Below are positions 8,223-16,915 of a DNA stretch of 64,000 nucleotides, one piece after another (the first letter of the stretch is position 1; the number at the start of each line of letters is the position of its first letter). Source of the stretch: an uncultured Bacteroidota bacterium (GTDB lineage: Bacteria; Bacteroidota; Bacteroidia; Flavobacteriales; Flavobacteriaceae); NCBI GenBank assembly GCA_902598295.1, contig CACKBA010000001.1:55498-119497 (forward strand). The letters are read 5' to 3'. The notes below the pieces were generated by a model that was not told the origin of the DNA, did no database searches, and saw nothing but the letters and a program-made list of their open reading frames with translations. A program made the translations under genes and the position numbers.

Positions 8223-10565
8223 CTAATTTTTGGTTATATCTAATGTTTTAAATATCAGCATATTAATGTACTGGGGCGTCGAAAATACAAAATATTTATT
8301 GTTTGACAATATTTTTTTGTTTTGGGTAATTGAATTGGCAAACTTTTCAGCATCTACCCTATCAGCGAAACCATATTTCACCATTATATATGAATTGTTT
8401 TGATATGGTTCTTGAACGAAACCATACTTGTTTGATAGTTCTAATACACGGTCCCTGTTGTCAGCAAAAACCAAAACATACTGATTGTCATCATACAAAA
8501 CTTTATTTTTTTCTACAACACCCTGAATATGTTGGATTTTTTTAGAAAAATAGTCAGACATCTCAGGGTATAAAACACTGATATTTTTTAATTCTTTCAA
8601 ATACTCATTTGGTTTGTAAATCTTTCCAAATATATCCAACCTTTGTTCATACAAACTAAACCTAAAATCTCTGCTAGCCGACAAGTTAATTAACGAGTCG
8701 ATTACATTCAGCGCATGAAGGTGTTTGTTTGAAGAAATTGTTTCTTTTATGTTTTTTAACAAAGAGTCTTTGATGGTTTCCGATAAAATCTCTGATTGTT
8801 GATTACTTAGAAAATTTGCATATTGAGACTTAGGATAATTTGATGTAATAAAATTTTTAATCTCCAATGCTTTTTGTGGATTGCTTAATTGATTTGATGA
8901 ATATATTTGATATAAATAAAATTTGCTTTGAAGGTATTTTTTTTCGTCTACTTTTCCTTTTAATTCAACTTTTGACAAAGCCTCTTCAGAACTTGTTTTA
9001 TCATTGAAATACTCATATAAGTACAACCCCAACTTTGATAGATTTTCATTAGAAATATCTAGAAGGCTATCTTTTTCTTTTGTTGACCGCGGTAAGTCGT
9101 TGAACGATTTTAATTTTTTGTTAGGACTTTGTTTGATTTCATTTTGTAGACCTGCACTTAATGACTCGACAGAATTAACTCTCCAATTATCAACATTTGA
9201 GCGACTACCCCATTTGATTAAAAAAATCCTTTTTCCATTTTGGATAGCAAGACCATTATCAAAATAAAATGAACTAAGATTTTGATTTGAATAAGTAGTG
9301 TTTTTATCTAAAACTCTATTTGATTCTTTTTCTTTATTTAATAGAATTATATTGATTTCTTCATCGGAAAATTGGCTCATGTAAATTAATGAGTCGATTT
9401 CTTTGTTTTGTTTAACTAGGTCTGAGATTAAATTCAACTTCTCTCTTTGTTCATTTAAAACAAGGTATGACTTTGAATTGGTATCGTAATAAGTTATAAG
9501 TGTGTCCAAGTAATTTGATGAGCTCAAGTATTCTTTGTTTTTTAATTCATTTAAAAAAAGTTCATTATATGCATTAATAAACAAGTTTTTATCTTTTTCG
9601 TTAATTCTAATTGCCTGCTTTAAAAGTTTTTTTGCTTTGTCTTCTTCATTTATTAGCAATAGTTTTTTTGCGTTATAATAATTTATTCTTGGAACATGGT
9701 CAAAACTTCTTATGTCTGAGCTCAACTTCGTAAAATCATTTTCGTTTGATTCTTTGTTAAGGTTTAAGTTAAAAAGCTTGGAGTTAACTACTATACCTGA
9801 GGATTTATTCTTGTGCAGATTTATTGCTTTAGTGAAATAAACTTTTGATGAATCTTTTTGTCCCTTCTGCATGTATACTTGACCCAATATAAAACTTGAC
9901 CTTGCGTTCTGATTTTTATCCTTTGAAAAATTTATAGAACTTTTTAAGTTAAAAATTAATGAGTCGTATTCTTTGCTTGAATAATTAATTTCAGATTTTG
10001 CTAAATATAGTTTTGATTTATATTCGTTTGTAATTGACTCTTTATTTATTGCTTGGTCAACTATTGAGTGTGCCAAGTTTTTCTGTCCTAAATTAGAGTT
10101 AATTAATGCTTTCCAGTATATTGCTTCATACCAAACCTGTGATGTTTTTTCCTGTTTGGTTATGTAGTTAAATGCTTGTAATGAAGAAATAAACCTTTTA
10201 TCATAAAATCTAGATTTTCCTAATAGCAAATACGCTTTATTTATGTAATCAGAATCTAGGTTGTTTTCGTTTCCAAACTTTTGAATGACTTTTATTGCTT
10301 TTTCTTCAGATCTCGTAAAATTTTTTGTTGGATAGTCAGATTCAAGTTCCAAAACATTATTCTGCTTAATTGGAGGCAGAATTTCCCAATAGTTTTCAGT
10401 GTACAAATCTTCAAGCTTTTTTACTCCTTCATCAAGAAAAAGATTGCCATTATATAAAATATTGTATTTAGCTTTTATTGGTTTTAAAGAAATAAATGAT
10501 TCTTTTTTAGAGGAGCATGAAATAATTAATGCTGTAAAGAAAATAAAGCTAAGTCTTTTATACAT
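8223..10565 (-). CDS. porW: PorW/SprE-type TPR lipoprotein of type IX secretion and gliding
   Basis: Large tetratricopeptide lipoprotein of 780 residues. The signal peptide ends in a lipobox with the modified cysteine at position 17 (IISCSS), placing it in the outer-membrane periplasmic leaflet. The conserved opening KYNILYNGN followed by NYWEILPP is typical of SprE of Flavobacterium and PorW of Porphyromonas. The middle is a chain of helical repeats. In the known systems the protein is needed for stable type IX secretion and gliding. It heads the leftward gene run into bactofilin and the atp genes. Confidence 0.85.
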   Translation of the reverse strand: MYKRLSFIFFTALIISCSSKKESFISLKPIKAKYNILYNGNLFLDEGVKKLEDLYTENYWEILPPIKQNNVLELESDYPTKNFTRSEEKAIKVIQKFGNENNLDSDYINKAYLLLGKSRFYDKRFISSLQAFNYITKQEKTSQVWYEAIYWKALINSNLGQKNLAHSIVDQAINKESITNEYKSKLYLAKSEINYSSKEYDSLIFNLKSSINFSKDKNQNARSSFILGQVYMQKGQKDSSKVYFTKAINLHKNKSSGIVVNSKLFNLNLNKESNENDFTKLSSDIRSFDHVPRINYYNAKKLLLINEEDKAKKLLKQAIRINEKDKNLFINAYNELFLNELKNKEYLSSSNYLDTLITYYDTNSKSYLVLNEQREKLNLISDLVKQNKEIDSLIYMSQFSDEEINIILLNKEKESNRVLDKNTTYSNQNLSSFYFDNGLAIQNGKRIFLIKWGSRSNVDNWRVNSVESLSAGLQNEIKQSPNKKLKSFNDLPRSTKEKDSLLDISNENLSKLGLYLYEYFNDKTSSEEALSKVELKGKVDEKKYLQSKFYLYQIYSSNQLSNPQKALEIKNFITSNYPKSQYANFLSNQQSEILSETIKDSLLKNIKETISSNKHLHALNVIDSLINLSASRDFRFSLYEQRLDIFGKIYKPNEYLKELKNISVLYPEMSDYFSKKIQHIQGVVEKNKVLYDDNQYVLVFADNRDRVLELSNKYGFVQEPYQNNSYIMVKYGFADRVDAEKFANSITQNKKILSNNKYFVFSTPQYINMLIFKTLDITKN

Positions 10566-10576
10566 CTGGATTAATT

Positions 10577-10584
10577 CTAAAATA
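10577..10584 (-). promoter_or_regulatory. Possible -7 box for porW
   Basis: The minus strand reads TATTTTAG, one mismatch from TAnnTTTG, 11 bases before the porW ATG. The distance fits the pattern of other promoters in the window, but the match is imperfect. Confidence 0.3.
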
Positions 10585-10589
10585 TTTCA

Positions 10590-10597
10590 TATCATTG
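10590..10597 (+). promoter_or_regulatory. Possible -7 box for the ferredoxin gene
   Basis: TATCATTG, one mismatch from TAnnTTTG, lies 7 bases before the ferredoxin ATG. If used, the transcript would be almost leaderless. Confidence 0.3.
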
Positions 10598-10604
10598 CAC
10601 GAAT

Positions 10605-10892
10605 ATGGCAGACACTACAAATGTAACAGTAATTTTAGATGATGAAAAACATGAGTTTGTCATTGATTCTGATAAAACTATCTTGGATGGTGCTTTAGAG
10701 AACGGAATTGATGCTCCACATTCATGTCAAGGGGGCATATGTACAACTTGTATTTGCAAGGTTGTTTCAGGTAAAGCTCAAATGGAGGATGAGTATGCGC
10801 TCTCTGATGAGGAGCAAGACGAAGGGCTTGTGCTTGCTTGTATTTCAAAACCATTAAGTGGTGAAATAATAATAGATTTTGATGATGTTTAA
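10605..10892 (+). CDS. Plant-type 2Fe-2S ferredoxin
   Basis: Small soluble electron carrier. The cluster ligands are the cysteines of CQGGICTTC and a later LACISKP, the C-x4-C-x2-C...C spacing of plant-type ferredoxins. An acidic surface (DEEQDEG and the terminal DFDDV) fits docking to a reductase or oxygenase. At 95 residues it has no extra domain. It stands alone between porW (divergent) and a convergent unknown gene, so the partner is not shown by context. The AlkB-type monooxygenase at 26345 would need such a carrier, but a link is only inference. Confidence 0.93.
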   Translation: MADTTNVTVILDDEKHEFVIDSDKTILDGALENGIDAPHSCQGGICTTCICKVVSGKAQMEDEYALSDEEQDEGLVLACISKPLSGEIIIDFDDV

Positions 10893-10909
10893 CCCGTCGT
10901 GCTTGTAAT

Positions 10910-11266
10910 TTAAATAAACCCTTGTTCTTCTAAAGTTTCATTAACCATCTCATTTATTGTTTTATTAAACCCGTAATAAACACCAAATAAAACCAGAATT
11001 AGCTCATATTTAAAAGGAATTGGAAGAATATCTGGCAAGTAGTATTCCTGCACAAAGTACCAGAAACTTAATGAAAGTGTGTGTTGTAACCTTAACAAAA
11101 AGCGCATACCTACTACCTGAGATTTATTAGACAACATACTAAGTGGTAGCGCCAAAATAACACAAGGGATATTAAGTATAGGACTAATTATTGATGCCGG
11201 CATAAATATTAACATTTGTGCTATAGGATTATTTTCCCATCTATCTTCGTCTTTCTTAAATTTCAT
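10910..11266 (-). CDS. Unknown small membrane protein
   Basis: I do not recognise this 118-residue protein. It has a charged N-terminus (MKFKKDEDRW), a hydrophobic stretch of about residues 16-46 broken by prolines and likely to be one or two helices, a basic middle and another hydrophobic helix near residues 85-100. There is no signal peptide or known motif. It lies 23 bases after the 276-residue gene on the same strand and is probably cotranscribed with it. Confidence 0.6.
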   Translation of the reverse strand: MKFKKDEDRWENNPIAQMLIFMPASIISPILNIPCVILALPLSMLSNKSQVVGMRFLLRLQHTLSLSFWYFVQEYYLPDILPIPFKYELILVLFGVYYGFNKTINEMVNETLEEQGFI

Positions 11267-11289
11267 TTTTATACCACCTTGAGTACAAT

Positions 11290-12120
11290 TTATCCTTGAA
11301 TTTTATCTATTAAATCTTTAATAGCGCTTTGATAAACTTCTGAATCATTATCCTTAAGATAAGGACTAATACAGGGGATTTCTGACTCAATATAGTCGAA
11401 AGGGAAAGAGTGAGAGTAATTGTTTGATGCTAACCAGCCAATTAAGCTACCATCTTTAAACAACAAATGTGATGAATAATAAAGATTACCTTCTTCTTCT
11501 TCTGCATCCTCATCTCTTATTAATTCATTACCATTTACATATACTGAGTGTAATAAATTAAATCCACAAAATCCACAGCTATACATGACAGAATGAAAAT
11601 TAGCTATACCTGTTTGAATTTTAAACTTTGGTTCATTAGTATAGTCAACATGGTCAAAATCAGTTTTGATTTCTTTTACTAATTCACCTTTTGCTTTGAA
11701 ATAAAGATCCATTGTTCGAACACTAATAACCTCAAATCCGTTAGAAGATAGTTCTATTTTTTTCGCTGGTTTAAAATCTGGGTTAGGCTCAAAATTTTCA
11801 TCTTCTGGGAGAACAAAAGCCCAGTTTTTTGTTGAGTAAGAATAAGTATCGCCTGATTCCTCGATATCCTCATAGTATATTAAACCATTTTTATGGAATT
11901 CCTCATTAATATCCATGAGATCTATCAAATATGAAGAACCTATATATGTTTGTCCAAAGTTTCCTGCCATTTCCTCAAATAGGTTATCATTTTCAAGAAG
12001 TAATTTTAGTTCATCTATCATTTCTGACGATAACTTACCTATTGAGACCTCTGCCCCTAAATATTCGCTTGGACTTCCTTCAGGTTCACTATTTCTTGCA
12101 ATAAATATCTTTTCTTTCAT
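11290..12120 (-). CDS. Unknown acidic cytoplasmic protein
   Basis: I do not recognise this 276-residue protein. It is soluble, rich in Asp and Glu, without a signal peptide or membrane segment. Visible landmarks are a CGFCGFNLLHS cysteine pair near residue 185, a low-complexity acidic tract RDEDAEEEEG and aromatic-rich strands. It could be an immunity-like or effector-binding protein of the kind found in small accessory gene pairs, but nothing proves that. It precedes the 118-residue membrane protein on the same strand. Confidence 0.6.
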   Translation of the reverse strand: MKEKIFIARNSEPEGSPSEYLGAEVSIGKLSSEMIDELKLLLENDNLFEEMAGNFGQTYIGSSYLIDLMDINEEFHKNGLIYYEDIEESGDTYSYSTKNWAFVLPEDENFEPNPDFKPAKKIELSSNGFEVISVRTMDLYFKAKGELVKEIKTDFDHVDYTNEPKFKIQTGIANFHSVMYSCGFCGFNLLHSVYVNGNELIRDEDAEEEEGNLYYSSHLLFKDGSLIGWLASNNYSHSFPFDYIESEIPCISPYLKDNDSEVYQSAIKDLIDKIQG

Positions 12121-12175
12121 TATAATATGAATTAATAATTTTAACGAAAAAAATAGTAAAAATATTTGATAACAT

Positions 12176-13222
12176 CTATTGTAACCCGTGATTGTTTAAA
12201 ATTCTTTCAACTCTTGCCAAAACATCGTTATAATTTATTGTCCGCATTGCGTCCTCATATCCTTTAAGTTCCTTGTCCCCATAAATTGAATTTGGAATTA
12301 AAGGGTACCTCTCTCTATCAACACACAGTTGGTTGTCAGGGTTTGAATTAAAAGTTGTGAAACCTGTGTATGGGTGTGTTAACCCCCACAATGTGATGAC
12401 CGGGACATTATAAATGGACGCTATATGACCATTGGCAGAGTCCATTGAAATCATTAAGTCTAGGTTAGAAATTAATGCAATTTCATTTTTGAACCCACCT
12501 GCAGTTAAACATGAGTAAACATTCTTAAATGCTTTAGACCATTTTTCAATTATATCCATTTCGAATTTGCCAAATCCAAACAAAAAAACTGTGTGTTTTT
12601 GATCTAAAAAACCAACTATTTTTTGCATTAAATCTAAAGGATATGTTTTTGTTAAATATCTTGCAAAGGGTGCAATTCCTATAATCCTTCGGTTTGTTAA
12701 TGAGATGGTTTCCGTGTTTAATCTGAAGTTTTTAGATCCAGGAAAAGAGTGGTCTTTAGTTAAGTCAATATCAAAATCAAGTCTATTAAACACCTCTTGA
12801 TAATTAAAGTGAATGGATGTTAACGGTTTGAATATTTTATTCTTTTTTCTTGTTAGTGCTTTTCTGTCGTTTCGTTTTTTGTCAACTGAGACAACTTTGT
12901 GAAATGATAATTGAAATAAAAATTTTAAAAATTTTGTTCTTAGAACATTGTGAAGGTCTGCGATTTTAGCTGGGTTCGTTTTTTTCAAATCTTTGAACAA
13001 CCTAAGAAGACCTAAAAACCCTTTATGTCTTGTTTTAAAATCGGCTTCAAAAAATGTAATGTTGTTGAATTCTGCAAAAAAAGGCTCAAACTTTTTTCTA
13101 GTTACAAAAATAAATTTTTCGTTTGGGTATTTTTTTTCAAGACATCTAAGAACTGGGATTGTCATTACAACATCTCCCATTGATGAAAATCTAAGAATTA
13201 AAGTGTTTTTCTCATTACTCAT
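12176..13222 (-). CDS. Glycosyltransferase family 9 (heptosyltransferase-like)
   Basis: Transfers an ADP- or nucleotide-activated sugar to a lipopolysaccharide-type acceptor on the cytoplasmic face. The GT-B fold is shown by the opening RFSSMGDVVMTIPVLR, typical of GT9, and the C-terminal donor-binding patch MISMDSANGHIASI followed by VPVITLWGLTHPYTGF. Its start overlaps the DUF4254 gene by 8 bases, a pairing that points to a shared role in the cell envelope. The acceptor cannot be told from the sequence. Confidence 0.88.
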   Translation of the reverse strand: MSNEKNTLILRFSSMGDVVMTIPVLRCLEKKYPNEKFIFVTRKKFEPFFAEFNNITFFEADFKTRHKGFLGLLRLFKDLKKTNPAKIADLHNVLRTKFLKFLFQLSFHKVVSVDKKRNDRKALTRKKNKIFKPLTSIHFNYQEVFNRLDFDIDLTKDHSFPGSKNFRLNTETISLTNRRIIGIAPFARYLTKTYPLDLMQKIVGFLDQKHTVFLFGFGKFEMDIIEKWSKAFKNVYSCLTAGGFKNEIALISNLDLMISMDSANGHIASIYNVPVITLWGLTHPYTGFTTFNSNPDNQLCVDRERYPLIPNSIYGDKELKGYEDAMRTINYNDVLARVERILNNHGLQ

Positions 13223-13826
13223 TTTGTGAATAAAGCTCTGGATTTAGAGATTCATCATTGTACATTTTCATTTGTTTGTAAGTAGCTATTCTTACTTTTC
13301 CTTTTGAAATGTTCTCAAACAATTGATCTATTGCCGTAGATAGGTTTGTTTTTTGTTCCATTAAAACTCCCAACTTTATTGAGCATTTTTTTCTATGATT
13401 ATCAGATGCTGAATCTCTTTCAGCTTCCTCTTTCATATGATATATTTTTAAAGACAAAATAGATAACCTATCAACCGCCCAAGCTGGTGTTTCTGTGTTT
13501 AAAATTGAATCTTTTTCATAGGTTTTAACTGAATATTTTTTAAAAAAATACTCGTCCAACTCTTCAACCATGTCGGTCCTGTCCTGGTTGCTAGAATCGA
13601 TTCTTCTTTTAATTTTTAAAGCTTCTATCGGTTCAATATTGGGTTTTCTTATAATGTCTTCTAGATGCCACTGAACCGTATCAATCCAACACTTATCGTA
13701 AATAATTTTTTCAAGCGATGTAGAATCTTTAAATGGGTTTTTGTTTTTGGCGTGGACAGAGTTCTCCAAATGATAGTCATCAATCGCTATTTTAAATACT
13801 TTATTGCACGTTGAACTTACTGACAT
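13215..13826 (-). CDS. DUF4254 family protein
   Basis: A 203-residue cytoplasmic helical protein without known activity. The conserved features are the WHLEDIIRKPNI segment and the following KRRIDSSNQDRTDMVEELD helix, which I recognise as the DUF4254 pattern. Genes of this family commonly precede a GT9 glycosyltransferase, as here with an 8-base overlap, so a helper role in glycan assembly is a reasonable inference. The ATG at 13824-13826 is the only sensible start. Confidence 0.75.
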   Translation of the reverse strand: MSVSSTCNKVFKIAIDDYHLENSVHAKNKNPFKDSTSLEKIIYDKCWIDTVQWHLEDIIRKPNIEPIEALKIKRRIDSSNQDRTDMVEELDEYFFKKYSVKTYEKDSILNTETPAWAVDRLSILSLKIYHMKEEAERDSASDNHRKKCSIKLGVLMEQKTNLSTAIDQLFENISKGKVRIATYKQMKMYNDESLNPELYSQNE

Positions 13827-13852
13827 TTATAATTAAATATATAAACTATAAA

Positions 13853-13860
13853 CAAAATTA
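13853..13860 (-). promoter_or_regulatory. -7 box of the DUF4254-GT9 operon
   Basis: TAATTTTG on the minus strand is a perfect TAnnTTTG match, 26 bases before the DUF4254 ATG. It sits only 3 bases from the box facing the other way. Confidence 0.5.
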
Positions 13861-13863
13861 GAT

Positions 13864-13871
13864 TAAATTTG
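13864..13871 (+). promoter_or_regulatory. -7 box of the DUF6341 gene
   Basis: TAAATTTG is a perfect match, 13 bases before the ATG at 13885. With the opposed box at 13853-13860 it forms two interleaved divergent promoters. Confidence 0.55.
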
Positions 13872-13884
13872 CATTGCATTTGTT

Positions 13885-14115
13885 ATGGAAGTTAAAGATT
13901 TGTTTGCGGCAATTGAATTTCTATTCGTAGAGGTTTTATTTATTCCTTTTGATTTTATCCGTTTGGAAATCTCTAATTGGCTTTTTCAAAATGCTATCAA
14001 TTTCTCCCTGATACTAGTTATAAGTGGTGCTCTTATTTATTGGACACTCCAGTTGTTAAAGTTTGACAAGTCTGGAGATGAAAATAAAGATGTAACGGCT
14101 CACTCTTTCCTATAA
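13885..14115 (+). CDS. DUF6341-like small membrane protein
   Basis: A 76-residue protein with an amphipathic N-terminal half (FIPFDFIRLEISNWLF) and one clear transmembrane helix at about residues 38-58, then a polar tail ending TAHSFL. The tail and layout match a small Flavobacteriia family (DUF6341) that was once mislabelled uracil phosphoribosyltransferase; no catalytic motif is present. It converges on purD and overlaps its 3' end by 6 bases. Confidence 0.7.
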   Translation: MEVKDLFAAIEFLFVEVLFIPFDFIRLEISNWLFQNAINFSLILVISGALIYWTLQLLKFDKSGDENKDVTAHSFL

Positions 14116-15381
14116 GTCAAATCCAATATCTTTACGAAAAGTCTTTCCTAGAAAGTCTATTTTATTTATTGTGTTGTATGATTTTTTTAATGCATCTTTC
14201 ATTTTGGTTGCGGATGACACTACAGACAGTACCCGCCCCCCATTGGTATATATATTATTGTCTTTTTTTGTAGTTCCAGCATGAAATATGATACTTTCAG
14301 TAATATTATCAAGACCTGTTATTAGTTTTCCTTTTTCATATTTTTCGGGATATCCACCCGATGCTAAAACAACATTTGTATAGCTTTTCATGTCAAAATG
14401 AAAATCTAACTTATCTAAGGTTTGGTTTTCACAGGAAGTTAAAATGTCTACAAAATCATTTTTTAATCTAGATAACACGACTTGTGTTTCAGGATCTCCC
14501 ATTCTAACATTATATTCAATAACATATGGTTCATTTTTAACATTTATCAAGCCAATAAAAATAAAACCCTTATAATCCATATTCTCTTTTTTAATTCCCT
14601 CAATAGTGGGTTTTATAATCTTATCCTCAATTTTTTTCTTAAGTTTTTTGTCCAAAAAAGGTACGGGTGAAACTGAACCCATCCCGCCAGTATTAAGCCC
14701 TGTGTCGTTTTCACCTATCCTTTTGTAATCCTTGGCATATGGCAAAACTTTATAATTTTTTCCATCAAACAAAACAAAGCATGACATTTCAATTCCGTCA
14801 AGAAATTCCTCAACAACAACCGTATTTGATGATTCTCCAAACTTGCCAAATATTAACAACTCCTCTAACTGAATTTTTGCTTCATTTAAATCATCAATTA
14901 TTAAAACCCCTTTACCCGCTGCAGGTCCATCAGCCTTTAAAACATAGGGTGGTTTAATAGTCTCTAGGTAGTGCTGAGCAACCTCTATTTGACCTCGTCT
15001 AAATGACCTGTATTTTGCAGTAGGTATATTATATTTTGACATAAATTTTTTTGCAAAATCTTTACTACCCTCTAGTTTTGCTCCCTCCTTTGAAGGACCT
15101 ATAATTGATGTTTTTTTTGTTAAAGGGTCTCTTTTTAAAAAATCTTGAACCCCGTTAATCAAAGGGATTTCAGGACCAACCAATACCATATCAATTTTCA
15201 ATTCAATCACTTGTGATTTAATGAATTCGAAATCCTCCTTTTCTGTATATATGGGTGTGGAAAGTTCTGCTGCTCCAGCATTTGGGTTTATTGAGAATAA
15301 TTTAACTGTCTTTTTGGACTGGTTCAATTTCCATATAAATGCACTTTCTCTAGCTCCAGAACCAATGATTAATATGTTCAC
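14110..15381 (-). CDS. purD: Phosphoribosylamine-glycine ligase
   Basis: Second step of purine synthesis: ATP-dependent joining of glycine to 5-phosphoribosylamine. The 423-residue protein begins with the nucleotide-type fold NILIIGSGARESAFIWKL, carries the ATP-grasp core PPYVLKADGPAAGKGV near residue 140 and the GMGSVSPVPF and EYNVRMGDPETQ active-site loops. Length and motifs are complete. It lies 16 bases after the GH3 gene and is likely cotranscribed with it and the M23 peptidase. Confidence 0.97.
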   Translation of the reverse strand: MNILIIGSGARESAFIWKLNQSKKTVKLFSINPNAGAAELSTPIYTEKEDFEFIKSQVIELKIDMVLVGPEIPLINGVQDFLKRDPLTKKTSIIGPSKEGAKLEGSKDFAKKFMSKYNIPTAKYRSFRRGQIEVAQHYLETIKPPYVLKADGPAAGKGVLIIDDLNEAKIQLEELLIFGKFGESSNTVVVEEFLDGIEMSCFVLFDGKNYKVLPYAKDYKRIGENDTGLNTGGMGSVSPVPFLDKKLKKKIEDKIIKPTIEGIKKENMDYKGFIFIGLINVKNEPYVIEYNVRMGDPETQVVLSRLKNDFVDILTSCENQTLDKLDFHFDMKSYTNVVLASGGYPEKYEKGKLITGLDNITESIIFHAGTTKKDNNIYTNGGRVLSVVSSATKMKDALKKSYNTINKIDFLGKTFRKDIGFDL

Positions 15382-15397
15382 AAAATAAAATTAAAGC

Positions 15398-16909
15398 TTA
15401 ATTTTTAGATTCTGTTTTTTTAATGTACTTATTTAAACCATTAACAAAATCTCTGTTATTTGATAACCTTGGGACCTTGTTTTGTCCGCCAAGTCTGCCC
15501 AAAGATTTCATGTAGTTTTTAAATGATCCCGTCGGCACACTGATTACCTTTAATGGTTGTAAAACCTTTCCGTCTACCAAGTCTTTATAATATATATTTT
15601 GACTCTTCATTTCAGAATCAACAATTTTCGAAAATTCGTCTGTAACCATAGTGCTTTTATCAAATTCAACCCACCATTCATGATGAGGTAAATCAGGCTT
15701 TGGAACATCAATCATTGGGGCAACTGTAAACTCTTTGACCACTAATTTTGTTTTGGCTATTGCATGTTTTATGCTTTGCTCTACTTCAGAGGATATGACA
15801 TGTTCTCCAAATGCTGATATATAGTGCTTGTATCTTCCTGTTACAATTATTTTTGGAGGATTAATTGATTTAAACATGATGGTGTCGCCGGTATTATAGG
15901 CCCACAACCCTGCGTTTGATGAAATTATCATTACGTAATTTTTATTGAGCTCTACCTGAGAGAGGTTCAAGCGCCTAAACTGTTTTTTGTCAAACTGATT
16001 AAGCTCCACAAACTCATAAAAAATTTCAGAATTATACTGCAAAAGAAGTGCGGGGTCATTTTGGTCGTTTTGGTATGCAAAAAACCCTTCTGATGCAGGA
16101 TAATATTCAATTGTATTGATTTCTTTACCAATGAGTTTTAAGAAAATTCTTTTGTATGGCTCGAAGTTTACTCCGCCATAAACAAATAAAGAAAGGTTCT
16201 TGAATATTTCTATTACTTTCTCTTTTTTTTTGTTTTGCAATAACCTTTCAAAATACATCTGGACCCATGAAGGTATTCCACCAACAACCCTAAGGTCTTT
16301 ATTAAATGTTTCTTCACAGATGGCGTCAATTTTAGATTCCCAGTCATCAATTGAGTTAGTCTTCATTGTTGGTAAATTTCTGGCTTGTAAATATTTTGGC
16401 ACATGATGAGCCACTATTCCTGAGAGTCTTCCAATTAAAACTCCTTTCATTTCTTCTAGAACTGGTGAACCTTGAATAAAAATATTTTTGCCATTTAAAA
16501 AGTCACTGCGCCCTGTTTGTTTTATATAAAAGAGTATTGCGTCCCTTGATGAGTTTACATGAAAGGGTAGTGATTCTTTTGTAATAGGAATAAACTTAGC
16601 GCCACTTGTTGTTCCAGATGTTTTTGCTAAATATTTGGGCTTACCTGGCCAAAGTATGTTTTCTTTACCTTTTTGGATGTCTTTTATATAGTGTTTAATG
16701 GATTCGTAATCCCTGATTGGAACTTTTTTCTTAAAGTCCTCATAATTTGAGATGTTGGTGAATTCGTGATCTCTTCCAAATTTTGTGTTTACAGCTTTTT
16801 TAACCAAACGACGGAGTATATCGTCTTGAATTTTAATGGCTTTTGAGTGTGTTTTTTGAATTTTATTAACTCTAAAATGAGCCACAACTTTTGCTATAAG
16901 ACTAATCAT
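15398..16909 (-). CDS. GH3 auxin-responsive-promoter family protein (acyl-adenylating)
   Basis: Member of the ANL-type adenylating superfamily related to plant GH3 amidosynthetases. The 503-residue protein has the adenylate-forming motif KTSGTTSGAKFIPIT near residue 95, a conserved EYYPASEGF loop and the NTGDTIMF/VTGRYKHY motif in the C-terminal third. Such proteins are frequent in Bacteroidota, but their substrate there is not settled; joining an acyl group to an amino acid is the family reaction. It follows the M23 peptidase by 6 bases. Confidence 0.85.
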   Translation of the reverse strand: MISLIAKVVAHFRVNKIQKTHSKAIKIQDDILRRLVKKAVNTKFGRDHEFTNISNYEDFKKKVPIRDYESIKHYIKDIQKGKENILWPGKPKYLAKTSGTTSGAKFIPITKESLPFHVNSSRDAILFYIKQTGRSDFLNGKNIFIQGSPVLEEMKGVLIGRLSGIVAHHVPKYLQARNLPTMKTNSIDDWESKIDAICEETFNKDLRVVGGIPSWVQMYFERLLQNKKKEKVIEIFKNLSLFVYGGVNFEPYKRIFLKLIGKEINTIEYYPASEGFFAYQNDQNDPALLLQYNSEIFYEFVELNQFDKKQFRRLNLSQVELNKNYVMIISSNAGLWAYNTGDTIMFKSINPPKIIVTGRYKHYISAFGEHVISSEVEQSIKHAIAKTKLVVKEFTVAPMIDVPKPDLPHHEWWVEFDKSTMVTDEFSKIVDSEMKSQNIYYKDLVDGKVLQPLKVISVPTGSFKNYMKSLGRLGGQNKVPRLSNNRDFVNGLNKYIKKTESKN

Positions 16910-16915
16910 AGGTTG

